DNA of 64,000 bases from Pleodorina starrii (taxonomy: Eukaryota; Chlorophyta; Chlorophyceae; Chlamydomonadales; Volvocaceae), in the NCBI GenBank assembly GCA_030267565.1, contig BRXU01000002.1, positions 5,703,501 through 5,767,500 of the forward strand, given 5' to 3'. The position numbers were made by a program, and so were the translations under genes. The first letter of the stretch is position 1, and every line of letters starts with the position of its first letter. Shown one piece after another: positions 23,261 to 35,199 of this stretch. The notes beneath the pieces are model-generated. The model did not search any database. It had not been told where the DNA came from and worked only from the letters and a program-made list of their open reading frames with translations.

Positions 23261-24457
23261 GGACATCCCCCTCGCGGGTGGTCAGTGTGGGGAAAGGGGG
23301 GCCGGGGCCACGTGGGCCCGCAGGCACTGCATTGGCGGAGACGGGGTTGAGGTGATGGGATGGTTTGTGGCGGTCCGCACACATGTATGTATGTATGTGT
23401 GTAGGCATGTGTGTAGACATGTATGTATGTATGTAGGATGTGTGTAGGCATGTGTTTATACGTGTGTACGTCCGTTGTGTCGGTCCGCACAGGGGTGGAC
23501 GGGTGGGTGGGTGTCATTGGTGCGCGTAGGTCACAGGTTTGGGGCGGGACTCTGGTAGGGTGAGGTGGGGGGCTGGGGGCCAGAGGGGTGCGCTTGTCCC
23601 GTTTTGTTGCTTTGCGGCGTCTGAACTCGGCCAATAAATCCCTTGATGTTATGCGTGCCGTACGCATGGTATGTGCTTCCGATTGTGCGTGTGATAATGA
23701 ATGATGATCAACACGATTGCAGCCGTCCGCCACTTTGCCCACCCAGTTCATTAATTTATACATTCATCCACTCATCCACCCATGCATCCTTCCATCCTCG
23801 ACGTCCATCTTTGCGGGTTTCGTTCGGCGTTTGGCATTTGGCCAGCATGTTGGTTCCATGTATGGCGGCGGTGGGGGGAGGGCGGCAGCGGTGCACGTGC
23901 CCTTCGTTCGCAGTCTCCGCCATCTGTGCACTGGATAGCCGCCCCACAGCTGCCCCACACTGCGCCCTGCCCACTGCATCCCCGCACCCAGCAAACGTAC
24001 ACTACATGCGCAATGCGACCCCGCTGACTGCACTTGCCATGCCTTGCAGCACTCGGCTGCTTCCCTAGACGAGGGCCCTGCAATGCTGTCTCTGATGCAG
24101 TACAGTGAAGGCAGAACCGAACTTGTCGAGTCCTGCTCTGATCGGAGCTGCCAAGCACAGTGTGAACCACGTCCACGAGCGAAGCACGCGTGCGGCCGGC
24201 ATGCAAGAAGTCGTACCTAGATGAGATGAGTCACCCCTTGGTCCCCGCCCCGCCATCAGACCACGGACGGCTCTCGCTCCGGAACCCCACACACACTCTC
24301 TCCTCCCTCCCCCAACACACACCGATCATCATGACAGGGTGGCTGTGTGGCAGCCCTACCGACCCCCGGCACCGGACAAAACGGTAAGCCGCACCCAACC
24401 AACACACGCCCCGCGCTACAAGGCAAGTCTGCCGCCCCTGTTCGTTGCTGCCGCGAG
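23261..24457. other. 3' flank of A1, transposon-like debris
   Basis: No gene was recognised. The part 23600-24400 recurs beside A2 (29170-30050), A3 (42560-43560) and A4 (49090-49950), so it belongs to module A. It contains ATGT-type (23383-23460) and CATC-type simple repeats. Confidence 0.45.
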
Positions 24458-26475
24458 CTAAGCCCCCTGCTGGGGCCCAGGCGACGGCCGCCGCCGCTGC
24501 TGGCCCAGCCATGCCAGCAGCGCCGCGTGGCGCTCCCGGGGCCCCCTTACCGCCCTGCCCTCCGCCAACTTGACCGCAGCATCCCAGTCCATTTCGGGGC
24601 AACCCAAGTCCAGCAGGCACTGCAGCACGGCGACGGAGACCGCGATGATGCGGATGCAGTCCGCCAGCAGCTTCCCCGGCGGCCCCCAGGGGCAGCCCAG
24701 CCGGTGCAGGCAGCGGAGCATCGCCAGATCGCCGTTGAAGGCGGCTCTGAGGTAGGCGCCGCCATCGAGCTGAGGCCGCCAAGGAACATACATGATACAC
24801 ACATCAATGCAGGGACGGGCGGTTGGGCAGGCAGGGGCGGAGCAACCCCCATGCAGCCTCACAGCCTAGCTCCCCGGCAGATCGGCAGACAGTGACTCTT
24901 GTCCCGGAAGGCGCACATGCGAATCTGAACACGGCATCGACGCCATGAATAACGTCTCGAGCAGCTCGACGGACGTACGACACACGGTGGTCCGGCACAC
25001 CCGTCTAATGGACCTGCCGAGTGACCTGGCTGGGCACAGCGCATGCAAAATGAACCAGCGGTGGGCCACAACTGGTGGGCCACACGGAGCGCATCGTACA
25101 TGTGGTGGTGACAAACGAGGACGGCGACACCCACCGGGAAGGGGCAGCCCCGCTCCACCAGCCACTCCAGCACCTCTTCGCAGCCGCTCTCAGTGCCGTT
25201 GAGGATGGCCTTTGGGCCCATAGCCCAGCCACGGACGTGAAGCCAGGCCATCAGCTCAAGGTTGCCCCTCTCCGCCGCGCGGTCGAGCAAGCTATCTGCA
25301 CCGTCAGCGGGTGCGACGCCCAGGTCCTCCACCGCCCAGGCCACCAACGGCAGGTGACCCACCCGGGCCGCATCTTCCGCAACAAAACGGATGTTGACGC
25401 GAAATCCGCTGGCGTGCAGGTACTGCAGTACGGCCAGGTGGCCCTGGCGGGCTGCAGCCGTCACAGCGGACTGATCGTCGGTGGGCCGCACCCCCACTTG
25501 CTCCACCAGGAAACGCAGGGCGGCAAGATTGCCGACACTGACCGCAGTGTCTACCAACCCCGCCGCCAAGGGGTAGCCCCGGCCGCGCAGCCACTGCAGA
25601 CGCGCCTCCGCTGCATCACCGTCACCGGCCCGAAGAGCGGACTTGCACGCCCAAGCCGTGCGGGGGTAGCCCAGCCCCTCCAGCCACTCCACTTTGGCCT
25701 GCCAATCGGGCGTGGTGCTGCCGGCCGCGGCCGCCAGGATTGAACCCCGATACGCCTTATTGAGCTGCTCAAGCTGCTGCTGCAGTTCGCTGCCATGGTG
25801 CCCTGCCATGAGCTGCTGCCACAGCCGCTGCAGCGCCGCCAGGCTCAAATACATCGCCACGTTCTCCAACATTGACCAGCAGAGACCATACACATCATCA
25901 TTGGGACGGCCCAGCAACTCCATCAGCAGCCACTGCATAAGGTCCTCCTGCCCGCCACAGGCAGCACTGCAAACGACGTGCTGCTCGAGGGGGCAGCCGC
26001 TGGCCAACAGCCACTCGCACACGTGGCGGTGGCCGGCCTTCGCCGCGGCTGACAGAGAACCACCCCAGAGGCAGCCGCGGGCACGCAGCACCTTGCACAT
26101 GTCGAGCTGGCCCGCAGCTGCGGCGGCCTCAAGCATCCCGCACCGAAGATCAAGACCCGCATTGACCAGGGCAACCTCCAGGTTGGCGACGCTGCCGCTT
26201 GCCGTCGTCAGGCACAGCAGCTGCAGCCGCTGCTTGTGAGACAACGCCCGAAAAGCGCCCGGGCGGCCCCAGCGCTCCCGGAACACGTGGATGGGTGACG
26301 GAAGTGAGAGCCGCAAGGTCTTGTGGTGTGCAAACTGCTGCGATGTCGTCTTGTCGATCAGTCGTAATGTGCTTGCCACTTCGTTAGCTGGCAGATGGTG
26401 GGCAATGCACGCCACGATGCCCGGCAGCCAAATCCTCGAGCCGTCTGGTGTACGCAGAGTGACCGACTGGGACAT
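24458..26475 (-). CDS. A1: F-box-like/ankyrin-repeat protein
   Basis: Probable substrate-recognition or scaffold protein of a family that is very large in chlamydomonad algae. The start is ATG 26475 (MSQSVTLRTPDGSRIWLPG). Residues about 16-50 form an F-box-like helical start (LPGIVACIAHHLPANEVAS, then LRLIDKTTSQQF). From about residue 85 there are tandem ankyrin-like repeats, each around 30 residues, with recurring AA.AG....C..L...GC cores (for example AAAKAGHRHVCEWLLASGCP). The last repeats lie in a separate exon 24769-24458 that opens after a CAG acceptor with LDGGAYLRAAFNGDLAMLR and ends in a Gln/Arg/Pro tail. An intron between about 25083 and 24770 is required to join the two; the donor is not certain (GTGGCC at 25083 keeps frame). 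Length is about 567 residues. Confidence 0.72.
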
Positions 26476-26890
26476 TCTTTTCCCCCTATATCATTCACAC
26501 GTACGCTCAAAGATTCCTGCGCCTGTATGGGATAGCATAATGGAAGTGGCCTTCCGCAAGGCTTGGCGTAAGCAGAAGGCCGAAGACCTTATCCAAAGAG
26601 GTAAGCTGGTCAACTATGAAAAAAGCGTTGTATGCCTAAGCTTGCTCCGTGGCAATTTGGATTCTCGGATCCGAATTCTGTACGGCGGCCGTTGAGTGGA
26701 TGACCAGTTGACCATCGACCCTGGGTCGCGGCTCGCGGGTCTCTTCAGCCTTTCCCGGGCTTCCATCCTTCCTTCTTCCTCCATCTATCTGCCAGCGCTC
26801 CTCCCCCTCCGCATCTGAGGTCCCTCCCTCCCTCCGCGAATTCCGTTCTCCAAACATCGCCTCAGTTCTTTCACTGCGGTCTCGTACTTT
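26476..26890. other. 5' flank of A1, recurs beside all A copies
   Basis: A pyrimidine-rich flank with matching sequence at 32123-32830, 45695-46110 and 52037-52450. Short frames exist on both strands but differ between copies. A TATATCATTC stretch lies just upstream of the ATG. Confidence 0.4.
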
Positions 26891-26893
26891 TGC

Positions 26894-28045
26894 TTACCCC
26901 TCCCCCTCCCCTTCCCCGCCCTCATCCTCCTCGTCCAACAGCTGCAGTGTGCGTTCATTCGCAGTGTCAGGCATCGCCAGGAAGGGGGCCAGCAACCCAG
27001 CGCCGAAACCAGCACCGGTATTGACACCACCACCAGCTGTCGTGACTGCCAAAGGCGCCAGCGCCGCCGCTGTCTCCGGCGGCGAGGGCTTTGGCGCCGT
27101 TACTGGCCCCGCCGGCGATCCGGGGGGAGGCGCCGGTGCCGCCCCCGGCTTGAATGCAGCCGCGGAGGCGGCTGCCACCGGCGCCGGTGCGTGAGGTGGA
27201 GTCGGCGGTGCTGCCACCGGCGCCCCTGACGATGATCTCGCCCAGAGACGGTCCGTGGCAGAGGCAGTGGCGGCGCCACCGCCGACGTTTGTGCACGGAG
27301 CCGCCGCGCGTGAGGTCGGACACGAGCTGGGTGGTGGTGCGGCGTTGAAGGCGGCGGGGTTCACGGGCTTGTACGAGTACTGCACGTGGTGATCGCAGGT
27401 GGTAAGGGCCGGGAAACAGCGGCGGGTAATCAGAAGGAGGTAAGTTGCGGGCTGTATGGATGTGTGCGTGCGTGGGCGTGTGCATGTGCATGACGAGGAT
27501 ATAGACAGAGCGGAAGGCCTGGCAACGGTCGTCCCGGTGCGTGTGTGTACGGTATGTGTGGTCGCTACATTGGGCTCCATGTCTGTCCGCCCTAGCACTC
27601 AATCAACTAGCCGAACACCAAACACACTTCGCAGCGGAGAGTCTGCCATAATTTCACACACCCATAGACTGTCCGTGGCAGAGGCAGTGGCGCCGCCGTC
27701 GCCGTGCAACGCCGCCGCCCAGGCCGTCCACCGCCGTGGTCGCACCGCCACCAGCACCGCCATCTATCCCAGCCAGCGCTGCCAGCACCGCCGCCGCGGG
27801 GTACGACACGGCGTGCAGCGCCGCCGTGACGCGGTGTGTTCGGTAGACGCCGCCGCGGAAGGCGGCGGCCTGTACGGCAGACATCTCGGAAGCCTCCTCC
27901 GCCCACAAGATGGGCAGGATCAGAGATGTGCCGATGGAGGGCTCCAGGGTGGCGCGGGTGGATGCGGTGATACGGGAGGACAGCTGCAGCCGCTTGGCGG
28001 CGCTCATGGCGATGCCTGCGTGTGTTGCGTCGTACACGGCGCAGC
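26894..28045 (-). CDS. Y1: unknown Ala/Pro-rich protein, tentative spliced model
   Basis: Function unknown. A probable last exon runs 27379-26894: CAG acceptor, YSYKPVNPAAFNAAPPPSS, a long Ala/Pro/Gly part, then NERTLQLLDEEDEGG and a Gly-Glu tail to TAA. GTAAGC overlaps the stop, so a further intron is also possible. An upstream exon-like frame at about 28045-27746 reads as real protein (AKRLQLSSRITASTRATLEP, then SLILPILWAEEASEMSAVQA). A short segment occurs in both parts (27250-27290 and 27665-27705), suggesting internal duplication. Only the C-terminal piece recurs near A2 (32850-32985), A3 (46125-46560) and A4 (52460-52625). Confidence 0.3.
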
Positions 28046-28407
28046 ACGGTCACGGCGGCACCTTCTTAGTGCCTGACCTATCCCTCCGCCCTGTAGTCCA
28101 CGCCACCATCAGATGCCGCATGCACGTTGCGACGCAGGCCGGCCGGCAACCCTGAACGCTTTGGAAGCGACCTCTGTAAATTTGTGGATCTGAGAGGACA
28201 GCTGCAGCAGCATGAAGGTGATGGCTTGAGGCCTCACTCCCAGATCTATGCTGCTGAGCAGCCGAACGATCGGGCTGCCTTTACGGCACTCGTGATTGCA
28301 AACAAGTATTCAGTTATAGTCGCGCCAACTGCCGTGCCTGCGGGCCTCGGACCGCCACGCAGGCGCTGCAGTACCGTACCAAACTGCGGGGGACGCCCGG
28401 TCGGTCA

Positions 28408-28523
28408 GCCGGGGTTCTCTCACGCACCCAGCCGGGGTTCTCTCACGCACCCAGCCGGGGTTCTCTCACGCACCCAGCCGGGGTTCTCTCACGCACCCAG
28501 CCGGGGTTGGCTGGGCTAGGCTC
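28408..28523 (+). repeat. 23-bp tandem repeat, four copies plus a partial
   Basis: Four head-to-tail copies of a 23-bp unit beginning CAGCCGGGGTTCTCTCACG lead into CAGCCGGGGTTGGCTGGG. The paralogous site near A4 (48997-49060) has only two copies, one of them diverged. The array sits at the edge of module A's 3' flank. Confidence 0.85.
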
Positions 28524-28769
28524 GCGCATCCTTTCATCGAAATGACGGGGCCCGCCCTTGATGAGGCATTGATGAGGCAAACCCAAACCCTAAAACGCGC
28601 ATGAGGCGTTACACGTGTACGAGCCAAAAATGGCTGGTAACATGTGTACCCCCACAACGGTTATCCGTCAAAGGGCGCACATTGGATAACCGTAAGCCCG
28701 GTGGTTAGCTGCCAAGCAGCTCGATACGCTCATGCTTTTTGAATTTGGAATTCGCCGAGTCAAAGGACC

Positions 28770-29090
28770 TCATCACATCCAGCATACTGCCGCCCATATT
28801 GCCTCTCTTGATGGCGCACATTCCGGACATTCCCTCAGAACGTGTAACTCACCGCTCTACCGCCCCTCTACCGCCCCTCCGCGACATACCCGGCATGTCT
28901 TTTCCGCACGTGATCTTAGACCCGATTCCCGTGCGAGCCGCGACACATCCAAGTCCCAACGACCCAGCCGAAAGCGCATCAGGGCCTTATAATGCTTTCG
29001 TGGCACACACACCTTCAGGTGGTCCAATGTCCGCTTGTGGCCTGAGGACGTATACGCCACATACACCCATTTCAGGTACCGACACGCAGT
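28770..29090 (-). pseudogene. LINE-type reverse transcriptase C-terminal relic
   Basis: The minus frame reads HYKALMRFRLGRWDLDVSRL, then RAEKTCRVCRGGAVE, and after a frameshifting duplication ELHVLRECPECAPSREAIW. This order (an R/L/G helix, C..C, then E..H....C) matches the end of non-LTR retrotransposon polyproteins. The break coincides with a short GGGGCGGTAGAG duplication. No upstream polymerase part is present, so this is a 5'-truncated copy. Confidence 0.6.
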
Positions 29091-30122
29091 AACCCCGGGC
29101 GCTCCCCGTCCCACACCCCCCTCGTCATGCTCCGGGAAACCCCGCGGGTCCCTATCTGAGCTCCAATCCAAGAAAAGGCGGCGTCTGAACTCGGCCAAGA
29201 AATCCCTTGATGTTGTGCGTGCCGTACGCATGGTATGTGCTTCTGACTGTGCGTGTGATAATGAATGATGAGCAACACGATTGCAGCCGTCCGCCACTTT
29301 GCCCACCCAGTTCATTAATTTATACATTCATCCACTCATCCATCCATGCATCCATCCATCCTTCCATCCTCGGCGCCCATCTTCGCGGGTTTCGTTCGGC
29401 GTTTGGCATTTGGCCAGCATATTGGTTCCATGTATGGCGGCGGTGGGGGGAGGGCGGCAGCGGTGCACGCGCCCTTCATTCGCAGTCTCTGCCATCTGTG
29501 CACTGGATAGCCGCCCCACAGCCCCCACACTGCGCCCTGCCCACATCATCCCCGCACCCAGCAAACGTACACTACATGCGCAATGCAATCCCCCATGGGT
29601 TCAGCACCGTACCTCGCCCGACAGCCAAGATGACCGGTGTGCCGCGACAACGTGGCCGGACGTGGCGAACCGTGGCGCGGTGTAACGTACCAGCAACGTG
29701 GCGTGGTGCGACGTAATGCGGTATTGCAGCCCCGCCGACTGCAGTTGCCATGCCTTGCAGCACTCGGCTGCCTCCCTAGACGAGGGCCCTGCAGCGCTGT
29801 CTCCAATGCAGTACAGCGAAGGCAGAACCGAACTTGTCCTGCTCTTATCGGAACTGCCAAGCGCAGTGTGAACCACGTCCACGAGCGCAGCACGCGTGCG
29901 GCCGGCATGCACAACCCCAAACCCATGCATGCCCTCGACGGAGACGGCGTTAGCGAACGAACCCGGAACCCAGCAATACTTACCGAACATACCTGGGTGG
30001 GTGGCTGTGTGGCAGCCCTACCGACCACCCCCGGTACCGGACAACACGATAAGCCGCACCCAACCCACATACGCCCCGCGCTCCAAAGCAAGTCTGCCGC
30101 CGCTGTTCGTTGCTGCCGCGAG

Positions 30123-32122
30123 CTAGGCCCCCTGGGCCCCAGGCGACCGCCGCCGCTGCTGCTCGCCAAGCCATACCAGCAGCGCCGCGTGGCGCTCCCG
30201 GGGCTCCACCAACTTGACCGCAGCATCCCAGTCCATTTCGGGGCAGCCCAAGTCCAGCAGGCACTGCAGCACGGCGACGGAGACCGCGATGCGAACGCAC
30301 TTCGCCAGCAGCTTCCCCGGCGGCCCCCAGGGGCAGCCCAGGCGGTGCAGGCAGCGCAGCATCGCCAGATCGCCGTTGCGGGCGGCTCTGAGGTAGGCGC
30401 CGCCATCGAGCTGGGGCCGCCAAGGAACATACACGATTGCCGTACATACACACATCAATGCAGGGACGGGCGGTTGGGCAGGCAGGGGCGGAGCAACCCC
30501 CATGCAGCCTCACAGCCTAGCTCACCGGCAGATCGGCAGGCAGTGATTCTGCCCCGGAAGGCGCACGTGCGAATCTGAACACGGCATCGACGCCATGAAT
30601 AACGTCTTACGAGCAGCTCGACGGACGTACGACACACGTTGGCCCGGCACACCCGTCTAATGGACCTGCCGAGTGACCTGGCTGGGCACAGCGCATGCAA
30701 AATGAACCAGCGGTGGGCCACAACTGGTGGGCCACACGGAGCGCATCTATCGTACATGTGGTGGTGACAAACGAGGACGGCGACACCCACCGGGAAGGGG
30801 CATCCCCGCTCCACCAGCCACTACAGCGCCTCTTCGCAGCCGCTCTCGGCGCCGTTGGGGATGACCTTTGGGCCCATAGCCCAGCCACGGACGTGAAGCC
30901 AGGCCATCAGCTCAAGGTTGCCGCTCGTCGCCGCGCAGTCGAGCAAGCTAGCTGCGCCGTCAGCGGGTGCAACGCCCAGGACTTCCACCGCCCAGGCCAC
31001 CAACGGCAGGTGACCCGCCCGGGCCGCCTCTTCCGCAACAAAACGGGTGTTGACGGGCAAGCCGGTGGCGTGCAGGTACTGCAGTACGGCCAGGTGGCCC
31101 TGGCGGGCTGCGTCTAACTGATCACCAGTGGGCCGCACCCCCGCTTGCTCCACCAGGAAACGCAGGGCGGCAAGATTGCCGAAATAGACCGCAGTGTCCG
31201 CCAACCCCGCCGCCAAGGGGTAGCCCCGGCCGCGCAGCCACTGCAGACGCGCCTCCGCTACATCGACGTTACCAGCCCGAACAGCGGACTTGCACGCCAA
31301 AGCCGTGCGGGGGTAGCCCAGCCCCTCCAGCCACTCCACTTTGGCCTGCCAATCGGGCGTGGTGCTGCCGGCCGCGGCCGCCAGGATTGAACCCCGATCC
31401 GCCTGTCCGAGCTGCTCAAGCTGCTGCTGCAGATTGCTGCCGTGGTGCCCTGCCATGAGCTGCTGCCACAGCCGCTGCAGCGCCGCCAGGCTCAAGTACC
31501 CCGCCGCAGACTCCAACAGTGACCAGCAGAGACCATACACAGCATCATTTGGACGGCCCAGCAACTCCGTCAGCAGCCACTGCATAAGGTCCTCCCGCCC
31601 GCCCCAGGCAGCACTGCAAACGACGTGCTGTTCGAGGGGGCAGCCGCTGGCCAACAGCCACTCGCACACGTGGCGGTGGCCGGCCTTCGCCGCGGCTGAC
31701 AGAGAAAAACCCCAGAGGCAGCCGCGCGCACGCAGCACCTTGCACATGTCGAGCTGGCCCGCGGCTGCGGCGGCCTCAAGCATCCCGCACCGAAGATCAA
31801 GACCCGCATTGGCTAGGGCAACCTCCAGGTTGGCGACGCTGCCGCTTGCCGCCGTCAGGCACAGCAGCTGCAGCCGATGCTTGCGAGACAACGCGCGAAA
31901 AGCGCCCGGGCGGCCCCAGCGCTCCCGGAACACGTGGATGGGTGACGGAAGCGAGAGCCGCAAGGTCTTGTGGTGTGCGAACTGCTGCGATGTCGTCTTG
32001 TCGATCAGTCGTAATGTGCTTGCCACTTCGTTAGCTGGCAGATGGTTCGCAATGCACGCCACGATGCCCGGCAGCCAAATGCGCGAGCCGTCGGGTGTAA
32101 GTTGAGTGACCGACTGGGACAT
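30123..32122 (-). pseudogene. A2: F-box-like/ankyrin pseudogene
   Basis: The start ATG 32122 and the F-box-like and ankyrin parts match A1 closely, but there are two lesions. A GAG-to-TAG change makes a stop at about 30821 in the sequence that reads EEALEWLVERGC in A1, and a 4-bp insertion (CTAT, near 30747-30750) shifts the frame at the site coding MYDALR. The last exon (about 30415-30123, LDGGAYLRAARNGDLAML) is still open. A truncated protein of about 433 residues could be made. The adjacent 32.3-kb flank carries a 278-bp insertion not found beside the other copies. Confidence 0.75.
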
Positions 32123-32348
32123 TGTTTCGCCCCTATATCATTCACACGTACGCTCAAGAATTCCTGCACCTGTATGGGATAGCATAATGCCGAACTTGTA
32201 AAATGGAAGCGGCCTTCCGCAAGGCTTGGCGTAAGCAGAAGGACTAAGACCTTATCCAAAGAGGTAAGCTGGTCAACGATGGAAAAAGCGTTGTATGCCT
32301 AAGCTTGCTCCGATCCTCGGATCCGAATTCTGTACGGCGGCCGTTGGG

Positions 32349-32644
32349 TGGATGACCCTGTGGAGACCCCCGGCTACCGCTGGGTGTGAGATTATGGCTA
32401 GCTGCTATGAGTGGAGTTGGTGGCCGAGTTGATTGGCCAGGATTCACACGTTTGAGTGGTGGCGATCGCTGAACCCTCTGTCTCGGTGGTAGATTGGGTG
32501 AATGGATGAGGTCCGCCCTAGAAGGCAGAGCTATCCCAGTTGTCCAATGAGGATCGTCTGGAAGGTTCTGTGGTGCGGATGGTGCCCAGAGGAGAATGGG
32601 GCCATACCGTACAACTGTAACAATCTCTCTCTCTCTGGATGACC
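32349..32644. mobile_element. 278-bp insertion with 9-bp target duplication
   Basis: The 278 bp at 32358-32635 interrupts sequence that is continuous in the other three A flanks. It is flanked by TGGATGACC on both sides (32349-32357 and 32636-32644). The 3' end is a CT run and the ends are not obvious inverted repeats, so a retroposed element is slightly more likely than a MITE. It has no coding capacity. Confidence 0.7.
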
Positions 32645-32649
32645 AGTTG

Positions 32650-34600
32650 ACCATCGAATCCCCCCCCCCGGGTCGCGGGTCTCTTCACCCTTTCCCGGGC
32701 TTTCTTCCTTCCCTCTTCCTCCATCTATCTGCCAGCGCTCCTCCCCCCCTCCGCATCTGAGGTCCCTCCCTCCCTCCGCGAATTCCGTTCTCCAAACGTC
32801 GCCTCAGTTCCTTCGCTGAGGTTTCATACTTTTGCTTACCCCTCCCCCTCCCCTCCCCTGTCCTCATCCTCCTCGTCCAACAGCTGCAGTGTGCGTTCAT
32901 CCGCAGTGTCAGGCATCGCCAGGAAGGGGGCCAGCAACCCAGCGCCGAAACCAGCACCGGCATTGACACCACCACCAGCTGTTGCTTTCACACAGCTTGC
33001 GGACAGGTTCCCGGATTAGGTCCCGCGAAGGAGGCCGAGCGACGGAGGCCGCGGGATGGCGAACGAGGAGGCCGGGTCTCAGGTCAGGTCAGATCTGGAC
33101 GGTGCGTGGGGAAGGGGGGAAAAGATTCGCGAACGCGAAAGTGAAGAATGGGGAATCGACTTGGCGTGAACGACTCTGTCGAATGACTGCGAGCGATTGC
33201 GCGATACGACTGAGCGAGTGAGGCGACTGAGTGAGTGAATGAGCGAGCGAGCGAGCGAGCGAGAGGGCGAGCGAGTTTGCTGGCATTGGTGGCATTGGCG
33301 AGGGCCGGTAGGTGGAGGCGGGGGGCGGCAGCATGGGTTGGAAAGCGGGTTGGAGTTGGACGGCTGCAGGGTTTGGAGGATCCGCGGACCGCGAGATGGC
33401 GGAGGCAAGTGCCGCATCCCCCGTCGGCGAGGTCAGAGGCATGGCAGGCGGCGCATCCGTTCTTCTGTTGCAGGGCTTGGGGATCCGCGCTCCTCTCCCT
33501 TTCCTTACCACCTCTCGGGGCAGCTCCGAAAGCGCGGGGGCGGGGACGGGGCTGAGAGCGGGGACGACGGGGCCGAGAGCGGGGACGGGGCTGAGAGCGG
33601 GGCGGGGCGGGGTGCACATTCCCTCCACCGCCTCAAGGCGAGGTGAGGCGAGGTGGGGCTGGGACGGGCGCATGCTGCTCAAACGAAGAGATGACGCATT
33701 ACGCAACACCAGGCGGCATGAGGAGTGGCGGACTGACCGACAGACTGACAGGCAGGCAGGCAGACGGGTGGACGGGGTAGGTACCGGAGTTGTGTTGGTT
33801 AGGTGGGGCAGGCATGCGCATGCGCACGCATCCCCCGCACGCATGCGCACGTCCCGCACACACATGCCCACGCGGTCAGCAACCGGCTGTGCCGACCGAC
33901 CGCCAACCATTACAACGGATGGCGAGCGCCGCAGGGGCGCCGACGGTCGGATGAGCAGGCGGGAGGGAGGGAGGGAGGAAGGAAGGGGCAGCGGAGGATG
34001 GTGGGGTGGAGATCAGAGGGGCGCTGTCAAGCAGTCCGTGGAGACATTTTCTTACGGCCGCCTCGCCGCTACGGCTGCGGCTGATGTCGTTGCGGCTGCA
34101 GCCGTATACGGCAGCTGCGGCCACTGCCGTCACTGCCGGTTGTCACTGTTTCGCCGACGCGAAATGGCCGTACAGGCCTCGGTTCCCGTGCTTCGTGCCA
34201 TTTGACTGCCCCCCGGGCCGCTGTGTGGGGGGCAGAGCACTGGGCCGAGCATTTGTACGGCGGACGTCGTACGGCATATCGTACGACCATAAACTGCGGA
34301 GCGAGAAAACACACGCACGCACGCGCGCGCCCCTGTGTGTGTGGCTGTGTGGCAGGGGGGATGTACGGGTGTCGTGTCGGCTCGAACCGACGATATAGAA
34401 ATGGATAGCCCAACTGCCAGCGCAGATCTTGGGCCTGATACCGGTAAGGCGGTGGTTGGAAGTTGGTGGTTGTCATCCTGATTGATGGTGGTTGGTTCGG
34501 TTTGGCGCCGTGTGTGTGTGTGTGTGTGTGTCAGTGTTCCCCAAGTGGTTGATGGACGGTGCGTTGCGGAGCGGGAGATTGCGTCACCATACGGCATACT
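32650..34600. other. Spacer D between A2 and X2
   Basis: It contains a truncated Y-like C-terminal piece (32850-32985), a GAGC-repeat (33238-33272), a G-rich region with plus frames of no known domain (33300-34200) and a GT run (34509-34530). The first 330 bp after 32985 recur at 52620-52975 in the A4-X4 spacer. The remainder is unique in the window. Confidence 0.45.
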
Positions 34601-35199
34601 CGTGTAACCAGTGGTGCACGACACTGCGCCGCACGGTCCACATCCGTTGCCATATATATACAGACAACTCACTCACGCGATTTACACACTCAAACCCTTC
34701 GCAAGACAAGCGGCAGCACAATGGCAAGTCCGTGACATTGTCTAAAGTAAAGGGTCTAAGTACCTCATACGAATCCTTTCACCGCTCAGAGGACGGACCA
34801 TTGCAGGGGTTGGGCAGTCACTACCTAATTCCATTCGTTTGTTAATTTGAGCCATGCGTTTCCCCACATCAAGCGACCCGTTCGTTACGGTATTTGTCAG
34901 ACGCGCCAAAATGTGCCCGCCGCACGTGCAAGATATCCGTGTCCGTACCGTCCGCTATGCATACCACACCGGGACACCCGCCCACGGTTGAGCCTGCTCC
35001 CCCTATCTGCGCACAACTAGTGGCCACCAGTGTCGCCCGGATCCTACCTCCAAGGACCTGCCCGGATAGAGCCCCAACCCAAACCCAACCCAACCCAACC
35101 CAACCCCTTGCCCCGAAACCCAATGGGAACCCCCCCAAGACAACCCTACTTCAGCGAGCGTGGAACGAAGCACCGCAATACACACACTCCCCGCTGTCA

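Noticed and set aside
25075..25743. Plus-strand frames opposite the ankyrin genes
   Set aside because: The minus strand has the ankyrin periodicity and the F-box-like start; the plus frames have no domain.
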